Shown here: positions 41,223 through 51,475 of the stretch, one piece after another
Layout of the letters: the number at the start of each line of letters is the position of its first letter
Position numbering within the stretch: position 1 is the stretch's first letter
Assembly (NCBI GenBank): GCA_036677375.1
Contig: JAVBWO010000020.1
Span: 91,522-155,521 of the forward strand
Direction: 5' to 3'
DNA length: 64,000 nucleotides
Source of the DNA: JAVBWO01 sp036677375
GTDB lineage: Bacteria; Bacillota; Dehalobacteriia; UBA4068; UBA4997
The notes under the pieces: model-generated
The model's input: only the letters and a program-made list of their open reading frames with translations
What the model was told of the DNA's origin: nothing
Databases searched by the model: none
Program-made: the position numbers and the translations under genes

Positions 41223-44200
41223 ATGAAGAAAAAACTATTGAGTTTACTGCTTTGCCTCGTTATACTGGGCGCGGTTTTTACGACGGATGCCCTTGCTTAT
41301 TCTGATTTGAAGGTAGCTATTGAATCTGCGTCGCCTTTCAGTACGATTAACGGTACGACGACTACCATCGCCAGCATATTGGGTCCCCATGTTTACCACA
41401 CCGGAAGCTGTGTCATTGTTTATGCGTCCAACTGCACGGTAGGGAATCCTTCCGTTATTCAGATAGTTGGCGGGGCCGGTGACATCGCTTCCGTGAAAGC
41501 CTTGAGCCCCGGCACGTCCACCCTTACCATGGTCGTAAGCACCAACGGTTGTTCGGAGTACGGCACTACGACGGTGACGGCCACCATTACCATCAACGTG
41601 GTTCTCTCCGATGGTGATAAGTTCATCAACACCTATTTAAACGGTGACATATTAAATAACAGCCCCAACCTTTGGGTGGCGGCGACGCCCTCCAATGCCG
41701 GGCTTATTGTTGCCGGTTCCTCGGTTTACAATAGCCTTGACGCCTCATCGCAGGCTCAAGTAAACGCCGCTTTGGATGACAAGCTGGACGGCCTGACCTA
41801 TCCCACCCTCCTGGCCCAGGCGCAGAAAAGCGTGAGCTATAACGCCAATGGCGGCGATGGCGCGCCTTCGGGCCAGACCAAGGTCCTGGGACAACCTTTG
41901 ACCCTCAGCACCATGGTACCGACCAGGACCGGCTATACTTTCTTGGGCTGGGCTCCCACTCCTACTGCGACGGAGGCGGTCTACGCCCCTGGCGGTGCTT
42001 TTGAAAGCGATGCCAACACCACCTTGTACGCCGTGTGGGAGATTGACACCTACACCGTGAGCTATGATGCCAACGGCGGCTCCGGCGAACCGGAAAACCA
42101 AACCAAGACCTATGGGATATCCTTGGCTTTGAGCCGCACCGAGCCTACACAAGAAGGCCAAACCTTTACAGGCTGGTACACGACGCCGAGCGGCACGGGC
42201 GGCACGGCTTATTCTAGCGGCGATACTTATACCGCCAATACCGACGCCACACTCTATGCACAATGGACGGTGGATACCTATACCGTTTCTTATAACGCCA
42301 ACGGCGGCTCCGGCGCGCCTGGCGACGGCACCAAAACCTATGGCGCACCGCTGACCTTGAGCAGCACCGAACCCACGCGGGATGGTTTTAGCTTTGTGGG
42401 CTGGTCTGCCGATGCGGCGGCTGAATCCGCTGATTATGCGGCGGGCGGAAGCTATACCGGAAACGCGGATCTCGACCTCTATGCCGTATGGCAGAGCCCA
42501 TCCGATACGGTATCCTATAACGCCAACGGCGGCTCCGGCGCGCCCAGCTCTCAGACCAAGACCGCTGGTGTCGACCTGACCTTGAGCAGCACCGAGCCTA
42601 CCCGCAGCGGCTATATCTTCATGGGTTGGGCCACCGCCAGCAACGGCTCCGTGGTTTATGATGCCGGCGGCCTTTATCCCTATGAGAACAGTATCATCCT
42701 TTATGCTGTTTGGGAGCCCGCCGCCTATGCGGTAACCTACCATGACAATGCGTCCGGCGAGCTTACCGTGCCCGACAGCCAAACCAAGTTCTGCGACGAA
42801 ACCCTGATTTTGAGCAGCATGGTTCCTACACGGGAAGGCTATACTTTCAGCGGCTGGGAGAGCGCAGGCGGCACGCCTTATGCCCCGGGCACCAGTTATA
42901 CCGTTAATGATGATCTGGATCTTTATGCCCAATGGACTCCCAATACCTATACCGTTACTTATAATGCCAACGGCGGCAGCTTCAGCGGCGGCTCCAGTAC
43001 AGCGGGCGACAATAAGACGCAGGACAGTCCGCTGGATCTTTTAGGCGGCAATGACGCGCCTACCCGCAACGGTTATACTTTTATCGGTTGGGCCGCCGAC
43101 GCTTCGGCCGAGTCCCCTACCTATGCGGGGGGAGCGAGCTATACCGACAATGCCAGCATTGTTCTCTACGCCGTATGGCAGGTGTCGAAATTCCCTAGCA
43201 GCACGACCCTTGTCATCAGCCCCGAAGTCAATGTCTATGAAGGCACGGCCCTTTGTTTGACGGCCACAGTGACCCGCTTTGGCGATTCTCTCACATATCC
43301 CGCCGCCGGCAGCACCGTGACCTTCTACCGCGACGGCGCCGTCTTAGACACGACCCTTGTGGGTGCTGGCGGCGTGGCCACCTATTATACCGCCGCCGTT
43401 CTTGGCGAAAGCACCTATAAGGCGGTCTTTAACGGCAACGACGCATATAGCGCCTCGGAAGATACCGATACACTGACGGTGGGAGGTGTGACCATCCAGC
43501 TGAAGTCGGGCGAAGATACCATTACCATCAAAAAGGGTAGCGATACGGTAACCGGTCCCCTGACCACCAGCAATACTTATGTACTGACCGCGCCCAAAGC
43601 CTATGCTTCGGATACTCCGGCCACCGCCCTCACCATCGGCACGCAATACACTGTCGAGTGGTGGTGGTTTAACGGCATCACCTGGAACAAGGTGGACGCC
43701 GACAGCGGCCACCCGGATCAACTCACCGTCACGCCTGCGGCGGAAGGTGAGAAATGGTATGCCAAGATCCTTCCGGCCGGCGATTATACCAAACCGGCGG
43801 GTGGTATCACAACCGCCACGGTGGTTTGCGGCCATCTGACGGAAACCGCTACGGCTTTATCCGCCAACCCTACCATCGCTTATGAAAACGCCTTAAACGC
43901 CGTCACCCTGACCGCCACGGTCACCTATGCCAATGAATCCGCCGTGACCGAAGGCTGGGTGGTATTCAAAAACAGCGACGGTGTCCAAGTGGGCTATGCC
44001 AAGCTGAATAACCAAGGCAAAGCTGCCGTTACGGTCACCTTGCCCTCTTATAGCAGCGGCGCTCCCACCGCTTATTATTACGCGGAGTACGAAGGTACCG
44101 CCTCCAATGACGTCAGCAGCAGCGTTGCGGCACTGACCGGCGTTTCCATCCGTTCCACCGCTTTTGTCAAACCCACCGTCATTGTCAAATCCGGCGGCAG

Positions 44201-47200
44201 CACCATTGCTACCACAGCCGGCGGCAATGTGACGGGCCTTGTTGCGGGTTTCACCTACACGGTATCCGTTGATCCCACTTCTTTGAAGGGTCTTGACGGT
44301 ACCTTGGCTGATACCGGCGATTATACCCTGCAATGGCAAAAGGTGAAAGGCGGCAATACCGTCACCGTGGGTACTGGCAATTCCTATACTTTTGTGGCTG
44401 CCCAAGGGGAAGCCTATCAACTGTATGTGGAAGCCAAGGGCAATATGAGAATCGGCGCCACCTCCAATACCGCAAGCGTTGACAATCTGTCGACACCCAG
44501 CGTGACGCTCTCTCCTTATTATACTTTCTCCGGCGCTTCCGCCGCCTCTACGGTCAATGTGCCGGGCGCCGCGCGGCTTTCCGGCTCCCATGCGGGAGAT
44601 GACATTCTTCTTACCGCTTCAGTGATAGGGGCCAATACGGTACCCACCGGCACAGTGGACTTTTTCTACATCCCGCAAAGCGGTTCCCCCACCAAACTGG
44701 CCAGAGTCAGCCTCAGCGAGTGGGATACCAACGAAGCGCGGGCCGAATATACCATCAGCGGCTCCAAGCTTGGCGCGGGGATCTATACCCTCTATACTGT
44801 CTACAGCGGCAGCGATATTTACGGATCTACTACTTATAACAGCCAGTATGATGATAATAATACCGCAGAAGATGATACGGACGATACGCCCGATCCGGCG
44901 GTAAAGACCTACAAGGTCTGGTCTGTGACCATCGCTGACTCAAATGCTGTTACGGATTCCGCCACGATCACTGCTTCCCCGGCCGCGGCAGGCGATAATC
45001 ATAACCTGCTCACTGCCGGTACCACTTATACCTTCAGTATGGGCGACGTCTATACCACGGATGGTGAAAAATTGGCCTTAGGCACCGACTATGCCATCAA
45101 TTGGTATGTCAGCACCAATGGTTCTTCCACCGGTTACGGCGTGGCCGCTTATACCGCCACGGCAGCTGATGACCGGACCTGGACCCAAACGCCGGCCGAC
45201 AGCAACTATCTGTACAAAGCCGTGGTAACGCCTTTGGTTGGTTCCGCCAGCGCTAAGCTGCCCGCCTTAGGTATTACTTCCAATGCTTTCAGCACCAGCA
45301 CCGCGGCGACGGCTACTTTCGTAGCATCCAATGCCAGCGCCATTTATGAAGGCAATGATATCACTTTGATTGCTGTCATTATGCCTACCGGCAGCATCGC
45401 GCCTACCGGCACAGTGGAATTCTACTATTGTACTTCGCCTGACGGTCCTAAGACCATTTTTGACGCTGCCCAAGTTCAATCCATGACCTTATCCATGGGG
45501 GGCACAGCCTACTACGCGGAACTTACCACCAATGTATTGCCCACTAACAGTGGGTTGGCGCAGGATGTCTACGTCTACGCCAAATATACGGGCAACGCCG
45601 CCTGCGCCCAAAGCGACGGCATCACTACCGCTATAAAAGTCAAATCCTCTACCATCCAGCAAACGACCGTACTGATCAAGACGCCCAACGGCGACTTTGC
45701 TGAAAACCCCGGTTCCCTGCCTGCCGACGGTTCCGACACCATTTTGGCTTTGAACACCATTACAACCATGGACGGTATTACCGAATCACTGAACGAGAAC
45801 GATTTTGTCATCACCTGGGAAAGCAGCACCAACTATACGGGCAATGCCGACACGGCCACGTGGGTCACCTATAAGACCGGCGAGTCCGTTTCTGCGGTTG
45901 CTCCCGCTACCTTTACCACGGCTTACCGGGCCAAGATCACGCCCAAGTTTGCCGAAAAGACCGTAAAAAGCGGCAATAGCTATTACTCCAATGTTATCAC
46001 AGCGGGTGTGGCCGCAAGCGTGACCCAGATGAGCATCAGCTCTTCCGATACGCCTGCCAAAGCCGGCAGCACCCTGACCTTTGACGTCAAGATCACAGGC
46101 GGCAGCGCAGCTCCCACCGGCTCTGTTACTTTGTATCAGGACAATAGCCCGGTTGCCGAGAAGGAACTGGTCAACGGCGGCAATGCCGTCAGCTTTGAAC
46201 TTTCCGATGTGACCGCTGGGGAATATACCTTCAAAGCGGTCTACAACAGCACCAACGGCTATGCCGATAGCTTCGACCAGCAAACCTTCTATGTCTGTTA
46301 TGCGCCGTCTGTCCAATTAGCGCCGCAGACCGTGACCTATAACGGCAAAGCGCAGTACTATTCCGGCAACGCCATCGTCTCCGGCATGAGCGATGCCTTG
46401 AACGCTTCCGAAGCGGCGGCGATATCCTACTACTATAAAGATGCCGCCGGCAATGTGACGGAACCTGTGAACGCCGGTACCTACACGGTTTACGCCCATC
46501 TGCCCGAAACGGCGCAGTACGCCTCGGCGGATGCCACAGGCACTTTGGTCATCGAGCCCATGACCCTGACGGTCTCCGATTTCATCGTCCAGGCCAAGAC
46601 CTATGACGGCACCACGGCGGTGAATGTCATGACCGTGGACGCCAATGTCCTCCAGGGCGACTCCGTTCTCATGGGCGGCACCGCCGTTTTGAGTGCGGCC
46701 GGCGCGGGTACGCGGACCATTACCTATACTCCTGCCATCCTGGGTGGGGACGATGCTGCAAACTATAAGCTTGCCGCCGGTTATACCGTTACCAAAGAAA
46801 CCCTTGTCGCCAGAAACCAGCTTACAGGTTCTATCACCGCGGCAGGCGCTATCACTCTGTACAAGGCTGACGGTTCCGCTATGCAGTTGGGAACCGGCAG
46901 CGACGCTTACAAGGTGACCTATTACTACCACGACGGGAACAATGTCAAAGCCGCCGCCGACTTGACCAAGGACGGCAAATATACCGTAGTGGTCGGGCCC
47001 AACAGCACGGCCAACTATAAAGGCGGCCTTTCCACCATCATGACCGTAGCAGGCGGCGTCAAAACTTATGCGCCGGTGACCTGCGGTAAGATTCCAGTTG
47101 CCTTTACCATCAGCAATACCAAACAAATTTGGGACGGTACCGCCAAGACCGTGACAGTTACCCCCAGCATCAGCGGCTTTACAGGCTATACCGTTACCTA

Positions 47201-50200
47201 TAACGGCGAAGGTCTTGATCTCGACGGTGTTGACGGCACCGATACCGCAGAAGTTGGCATCTACGGCGTCACCGTTACTGTGACTGATCCCGCTTATACC
47301 GGTTCTGCCGTAGGCAGAATGCAGGTGCTACTGGGCGTGGAAACCAACAAGGCGACCATGGGCGTTGCGGACAAGACCTATGACGGTACTGCCGTAGCAC
47401 CCATGATCACCAATATGCCTCCCGCATCCACAAATTACTATACTTCCTATACCGGCGGTTCCATTGAAGGCGTTTCTTATGATGCGCCTAAGGATGCCGG
47501 CAGCTATGTTGCCACCCTCCATGTGGAAAGCACCGATACTGTAACGGCTTATACCGAAAGCGCTGCTTTTACCATCAGCAAGAAGCAGATCAATCTGGCG
47601 GCCGACGATAAGACCAAAGAACAATATGCCACCAACCCCGTATGGACTTTCTCCAACGACGGTCTTGTGGCCGGCGACAGCTCGCTGGACTTCTTCCTCC
47701 AGCCAGCCATGAGCCTCACGTCCAACGGCAGCAATGACAACTTTGACCAGGTAGGCACCTACACCATCGAAATCGGCGGCGCCTACGCCCAAAATTACAG
47801 CTTCACTTACACCGAAGGGGCCTTCAGTGTGGACAGCGTTGATCCCAATGTGCCCATGACCATTGTAGGGATTCCGCAAGGAGCGGTCCGCTACGGCGAC
47901 AGCTTCCGCCTGTATACCTACGGGACCCGTGGCACCATGGTCGCGGACGATTCTACCGTGGGCTACAGCGACAGCAGCGTCATCAGCTATACGGTGGTAA
48001 GCGGCAATGCGGAAATCACAGGCGATGTCCTCACCGTTACGGGTATCGGTAATATCACCATCAAGGTGACCCGCGGCGAAGGGCAGAACGCGGTCTATGC
48101 TACAGAAAGCTTCACTGCTGAGAAGAAGGTTGTTGCCATTGCTCCAACCTTTGGCAATTACACCTATGACGGCAACACGGCCTTCAACGCCAATGACGCC
48201 GATATCACCGGATTGGTGGAAAATGGACAGAATCTTGATTTTAATGGTTTGGCAGAAGTTTCGGATGGCGCAGGCCAAACTAATGCCGGACAGTATGCCA
48301 TGACCTGGGCGGTTGCTGGTGATAACTCTTATTACACCGGCTCGGGCACCGGCCTGATGACCATCGCGCCCAAGTCCGTTACCATCACCGCACAAAGCAA
48401 CAGCACCCCCTACGGCACCCCCTTGGCGGTGGATGCCGATGTCGTCGGCATGACGGCTTTTCCCGTAGGCTACACCGAAGCGGTAGCGCAAAGCGATACG
48501 GGCATCTATGAAACCTTCGCCGCCGGTGTGTGCTACAATAAGAATTACAAGGTAAGTTATGTGACCGGTAAGCAGACTATCACCCCCATCCCTCTGACCA
48601 TTCAGGCTGGTCTCCTTACCGGCACCGAATACGGCGTCAGCATTACGGCCCAAATCGGTGAAGCGGCCTTTGCCACGGCAGGCGACCGCATCTACGGCGG
48701 CGGCAACCAGGTTATGGATTATCAGGTGACCGGTCTCGTTAGCGGCGATTCCCTGGCCGACCTTTCTATAGGCAATAACGGCATCATCGTTGCCTATGAT
48801 AAGGACAAGACCAGCGACGCCAACCGAACTTCCCCGAATTCTCCGAATCCCAATGCAACGATCAGCGGACGCGATGCCGATTATCCTATCATGCTCGGCG
48901 ACCTTACCGCAACTAACTACTACGAGATTACTAAAACAAACGGTGTCCTCAACATCTATCAGCGGGATGTCACCGTCAGCGCCGTACCCGGCGTCATTGT
49001 CACAAAGCACTATGACGGAAACACCGCCACCGACGTACCCAACGGTGCCTATCAGATCAATACCGCAGTGAATCATGACGCGCTGGGTCTGACCTATCAG
49101 GCGGCATTTGACAGCGCCACGCAGTTCAGCACAGGGGATGTCACCATGACCATCCTGAGCCTGGCCGGCGACAAGAAGGATAATTATTATCTGGCTATGC
49201 CTGCTACACTGGCTCTTTCCGGCAAGGTTTTGCCGGTAGGTACCGATGCTCCCAGCGACCTTACCACCAGTACCGCTACTTTAAACGGCACCTTGTATTA
49301 TCATACCGGGGCCACCCAAGTTGGCTTCTATCTGGGTGAAAGCACTTGGACGGCCGGACAGATGATCAAGATCCCGTTGGATGCCGTGACTTCCAGTTTC
49401 AGCAAAGCCATTGACGCCTCCTTTACCGGCTTGACCCTGACAGCCAATAAGCAGTATCAATATTACTCTTATGTCATATTGGGCGGTACGGAATATACCG
49501 GTGAGACCGTCACATTCCGCCCGACCAAAACAACGGGCAGCATCACGGTAACCGTAACGACCCAAAGCGCTACTGATAAGACCGCCCAGATCTCTATCGA
49601 AGCGGGGAACCTGGTTCTTTCCACCGTCACTGCCACCGCGGTAAAGGATACGCCAGGCAGCGCGGTATTCAGCGGCCTGAAAGACGGTGTCTACAATGTG
49701 GTAGCTCATGTGGGCAATTGGACCGGGACTAAGAGCATCACTATAACCAATGGCGTTGTGACGCCAGCTGTGAGCTTTGATATTCCCGTTACCACCAATG
49801 CCGGCTCCACCAACTCTTATGTGACGGTAGCAGGCGGCGGGTCTAATGCGGCGGTCAACGGCCTGGACGATCAGTTCACCGATGAAGATCAGGATGTGGC
49901 TGAAGCAGGCGGTTCCGTGGATATCGAACTGAGTGTCGGCAGCAGCACCGCCACAACGGTGGACGGCAAGACCGCTACCACCTTTAATCTCAGTATCAAT
50001 AAGACCACGACGGCCAGCAACGGTCAGATTACAAGACTGCCTCTAAACACGCTTGACAGCATCATCGAGATCGCCGTGCCTCTCACCGTAAGCCAGATCT
50101 CCAACAGAACGCCTATCGTGATTTACCGCGAGCATAACGGCGCCGAAGCCACGGCGATGACCAAGCTCACCGCGCGGCAATCCTCGCCTTATGCGCAGGA

Positions 50201-51107
50201 GGGCTATTATGTGGACTATCGCCTCGGCTATGTCTTCATCTACTCCCAAAACTTCTCCAGTTACTCTATTGTAGAAACGCCGACATCCAGCAATCCGGGC
50301 GGCGGTGGCGGCGGTGGCGTCACCACTTATGACATCACCGTTACCGTGGGCGCAGGCGGCAGTGTCACGCCCGGGACCACCAGTGTGACCGCAGGGAAAG
50401 ACAAAACCTTTGAAATCACGCCCAATACCGGTTATGTCATCAGCGATGTCCTGGTGGACGGCAAGTCCGTGGGCGCCGTTAGCGAGTACACCTTCGAAGA
50501 TGTCAGCAAGGCGCATACCTTGAAGGCCTACTTTACCCAAAGCGACGGTTGGGACAATCCCTTTATCGATGTACATGAAGGCGATTGGTTCTATGATGCG
50601 GTGAAATATGTCTATATAAACGGCCTGATGAACGGCACCAGCGCCAACACCTTTGAACCCAATCTGGAAACCACCCGCGCCATGATCGTTACCATTCTGT
50701 GGCGTATGGATGGTAAGCCTCAGGCGACTACGGCAAGCAGTTTCACAGATGTGACGAGCGGCCAATATTATGCTCAAGCCGTGGCCTGGGGAGCGGAAAA
50801 CGGTATCGTCAAGGGTTATGATGCCACCGCCTTCGGCCCTAACGACAACATTACCCGCGAGCAGATGGTTTCCTTCTTCTATCGTTACGCGAGTTATAAA
50901 GGCTATGATATGACGGCTTCCGCGAATCTCGCGACATTTGCCGATGCGGCGAAGGTTTCCGACTGGGCTCTGGACGCTACCAAGTGGGCGGTGTCCGAGG
51001 GATTAATCACCGGTGTAACCTCTACCACGCTGGAACCCACCGGCAATGCCACCCGGGCACAAGTAGCCACCATCCTTATGCGTTTCATCGAGACCATAAC
51101 CAAGTAA
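41223..51107 (+). CDS. Giant SLH surface protein (3294 residues) with InlB-type repeats and MBG/YDG-like modules
   Basis: This secreted protein has a signal peptide (MKKKLLSLLLCLVILGAVFT, cleavage after ALA). Residues about 200-660 hold six Listeria-Bacteroides (InlB B-type) repeats of about 75 residues, e.g. VSYNANGGSGAP and GYTFLGWAP. A long series of Ig-like (Big_5-type) modules follows to about 1690, then MBG/YDG-type adhesin modules (YTVSYNG-like TVTYNGKAQYY, KTYDGTTAVNV, KTYDGTAVAP, YTYDGNTAF) to about 2670, a fibronectin-like stretch, a seven-glycine linker near 3026, a bacterial-repeat domain, and three SLH domains at 3110-3294. The architecture is that of a cell-wall-bound adhesin. 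It has no recognisable catalytic domain. GATAGGAGG precedes the ATG. The last 270 residues match the subtilisin at 13583 in layout. Confidence 0.93.
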   Translation: MKKKLLSLLLCLVILGAVFTTDALAYSDLKVAIESASPFSTINGTTTTIASILGPHVYHTGSCVIVYASNCTVGNPSVIQIVGGAGDIASVKALSPGTSTLTMVVSTNGCSEYGTTTVTATITINVVLSDGDKFINTYLNGDILNNSPNLWVAATPSNAGLIVAGSSVYNSLDASSQAQVNAALDDKLDGLTYPTLLAQAQKSVSYNANGGDGAPSGQTKVLGQPLTLSTMVPTRTGYTFLGWAPTPTATEAVYAPGGAFESDANTTLYAVWEIDTYTVSYDANGGSGEPENQTKTYGISLALSRTEPTQEGQTFTGWYTTPSGTGGTAYSSGDTYTANTDATLYAQWTVDTYTVSYNANGGSGAPGDGTKTYGAPLTLSSTEPTRDGFSFVGWSADAAAESADYAAGGSYTGNADLDLYAVWQSPSDTVSYNANGGSGAPSSQTKTAGVDLTLSSTEPTRSGYIFMGWATASNGSVVYDAGGLYPYENSIILYAVWEPAAYAVTYHDNASGELTVPDSQTKFCDETLILSSMVPTREGYTFSGWESAGGTPYAPGTSYTVNDDLDLYAQWTPNTYTVTYNANGGSFSGGSSTAGDNKTQDSPLDLLGGNDAPTRNGYTFIGWAADASAESPTYAGGASYTDNASIVLYAVWQVSKFPSSTTLVISPEVNVYEGTALCLTATVTRFGDSLTYPAAGSTVTFYRDGAVLDTTLVGAGGVATYYTAAVLGESTYKAVFNGNDAYSASEDTDTLTVGGVTIQLKSGEDTITIKKGSDTVTGPLTTSNTYVLTAPKAYASDTPATALTIGTQYTVEWWWFNGITWNKVDADSGHPDQLTVTPAAEGEKWYAKILPAGDYTKPAGGITTATVVCGHLTETATALSANPTIAYENALNAVTLTATVTYANESAVTEGWVVFKNSDGVQVGYAKLNNQGKAAVTVTLPSYSSGAPTAYYYAEYEGTASNDVSSSVAALTGVSIRSTAFVKPTVIVKSGGSTIATTAGGNVTGLVAGFTYTVSVDPTSLKGLDGTLADTGDYTLQWQKVKGGNTVTVGTGNSYTFVAAQGEAYQLYVEAKGNMRIGATSNTASVDNLSTPSVTLSPYYTFSGASAASTVNVPGAARLSGSHAGDDILLTASVIGANTVPTGTVDFFYIPQSGSPTKLARVSLSEWDTNEARAEYTISGSKLGAGIYTLYTVYSGSDIYGSTTYNSQYDDNNTAEDDTDDTPDPAVKTYKVWSVTIADSNAVTDSATITASPAAAGDNHNLLTAGTTYTFSMGDVYTTDGEKLALGTDYAINWYVSTNGSSTGYGVAAYTATAADDRTWTQTPADSNYLYKAVVTPLVGSASAKLPALGITSNAFSTSTAATATFVASNASAIYEGNDITLIAVIMPTGSIAPTGTVEFYYCTSPDGPKTIFDAAQVQSMTLSMGGTAYYAELTTNVLPTNSGLAQDVYVYAKYTGNAACAQSDGITTAIKVKSSTIQQTTVLIKTPNGDFAENPGSLPADGSDTILALNTITTMDGITESLNENDFVITWESSTNYTGNADTATWVTYKTGESVSAVAPATFTTAYRAKITPKFAEKTVKSGNSYYSNVITAGVAASVTQMSISSSDTPAKAGSTLTFDVKITGGSAAPTGSVTLYQDNSPVAEKELVNGGNAVSFELSDVTAGEYTFKAVYNSTNGYADSFDQQTFYVCYAPSVQLAPQTVTYNGKAQYYSGNAIVSGMSDALNASEAAAISYYYKDAAGNVTEPVNAGTYTVYAHLPETAQYASADATGTLVIEPMTLTVSDFIVQAKTYDGTTAVNVMTVDANVLQGDSVLMGGTAVLSAAGAGTRTITYTPAILGGDDAANYKLAAGYTVTKETLVARNQLTGSITAAGAITLYKADGSAMQLGTGSDAYKVTYYYHDGNNVKAAADLTKDGKYTVVVGPNSTANYKGGLSTIMTVAGGVKTYAPVTCGKIPVAFTISNTKQIWDGTAKTVTVTPSISGFTGYTVTYNGEGLDLDGVDGTDTAEVGIYGVTVTVTDPAYTGSAVGRMQVLLGVETNKATMGVADKTYDGTAVAPMITNMPPASTNYYTSYTGGSIEGVSYDAPKDAGSYVATLHVESTDTVTAYTESAAFTISKKQINLAADDKTKEQYATNPVWTFSNDGLVAGDSSLDFFLQPAMSLTSNGSNDNFDQVGTYTIEIGGAYAQNYSFTYTEGAFSVDSVDPNVPMTIVGIPQGAVRYGDSFRLYTYGTRGTMVADDSTVGYSDSSVISYTVVSGNAEITGDVLTVTGIGNITIKVTRGEGQNAVYATESFTAEKKVVAIAPTFGNYTYDGNTAFNANDADITGLVENGQNLDFNGLAEVSDGAGQTNAGQYAMTWAVAGDNSYYTGSGTGLMTIAPKSVTITAQSNSTPYGTPLAVDADVVGMTAFPVGYTEAVAQSDTGIYETFAAGVCYNKNYKVSYVTGKQTITPIPLTIQAGLLTGTEYGVSITAQIGEAAFATAGDRIYGGGNQVMDYQVTGLVSGDSLADLSIGNNGIIVAYDKDKTSDANRTSPNSPNPNATISGRDADYPIMLGDLTATNYYEITKTNGVLNIYQRDVTVSAVPGVIVTKHYDGNTATDVPNGAYQINTAVNHDALGLTYQAAFDSATQFSTGDVTMTILSLAGDKKDNYYLAMPATLALSGKVLPVGTDAPSDLTTSTATLNGTLYYHTGATQVGFYLGESTWTAGQMIKIPLDAVTSSFSKAIDASFTGLTLTANKQYQYYSYVILGGTEYTGETVTFRPTKTTGSITVTVTTQSATDKTAQISIEAGNLVLSTVTATAVKDTPGSAVFSGLKDGVYNVVAHVGNWTGTKSITITNGVVTPAVSFDIPVTTNAGSTNSYVTVAGGGSNAAVNGLDDQFTDEDQDVAEAGGSVDIELSVGSSTATTVDGKTATTFNLSINKTTTASNGQITRLPLNTLDSIIEIAVPLTVSQISNRTPIVIYREHNGAEATAMTKLTARQSSPYAQEGYYVDYRLGYVFIYSQNFSSYSIVETPTSSNPGGGGGGGVTTYDITVTVGAGGSVTPGTTSVTAGKDKTFEITPNTGYVISDVLVDGKSVGAVSEYTFEDVSKAHTLKAYFTQSDGWDNPFIDVHEGDWFYDAVKYVYINGLMNGTSANTFEPNLETTRAMIVTILWRMDGKPQATTASSFTDVTSGQYYAQAVAWGAENGIVKGYDATAFGPNDNITREQMVSFFYRYASYKGYDMTASANLATFADAAKVSDWALDATKWAVSEGLITGVTSTTLEPTGNATRAQVATILMRFIETITK

Positions 51108-51192
51108 GGAAGACCCTAAAGGCTTGACGGAAACAGGACAAAAATCCACTTGAAAGCCTAAGCAAAGAATCACAAGTTAGTATCAAAAACTT

Positions 51193-51245
51193 TTTAGCGA
51201 TACCGGCGTTTTTAATAATTCCTGCAAAGAGCCGGTATCGCTAAA
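51193..51245 (+). terminator. Long-loop hairpin after the giant SLH gene
   Basis: TTTAGCGATACCGGC and GCCGGTATCGCTAAA form a perfect 15-base stem around a 23-base loop, 86 bases after the stop. It has no strong T-run, so it may instead stabilise the mRNA 3' end. Confidence 0.6.
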
Positions 51246-51442
51246 TTGTCTTCAGCTTTAACCTGTCGAATACATATATGTTTTTGAAAAAGAACTACCC
51301 GGGTGATCTTGATCGTACTGTTGCAAAGACAATGCAGTACAGATCCTGATGATCTGTTTTGACGGATGGTTATGAATTACAGATTTCCTGTGCGCGATAC
51401 ACAGGAGGCATAAGAGCATATAAAACTTTGTTTCTGTAAATG

Positions 51443-51475
51443 CTTCCGGCTTTTCTATGCCGGAGGTTTTTTTAT
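51443..51475 (+). terminator. Terminator downstream of the giant SLH gene
   Basis: CTTCCGGC and GCCGGAGG pair around an eight-base loop, followed by a run of seven T. Confidence 0.85.

Noticed and set aside
41827..43190. Tandem repeats considered as a CRISPR array
   Set aside because: The repeats are about 225 bases long, in frame and encode InlB-type protein repeats; no short direct repeats with unique spacers exist in the window.
47328..49076. Long antisense frame (582 codons) within the giant SLH gene, and similar ones at 41745-42932 and 43344-43835
   Set aside because: They are mirror frames of GC-biased repetitive coding sequence, with no ribosome sites and no domain similarity.
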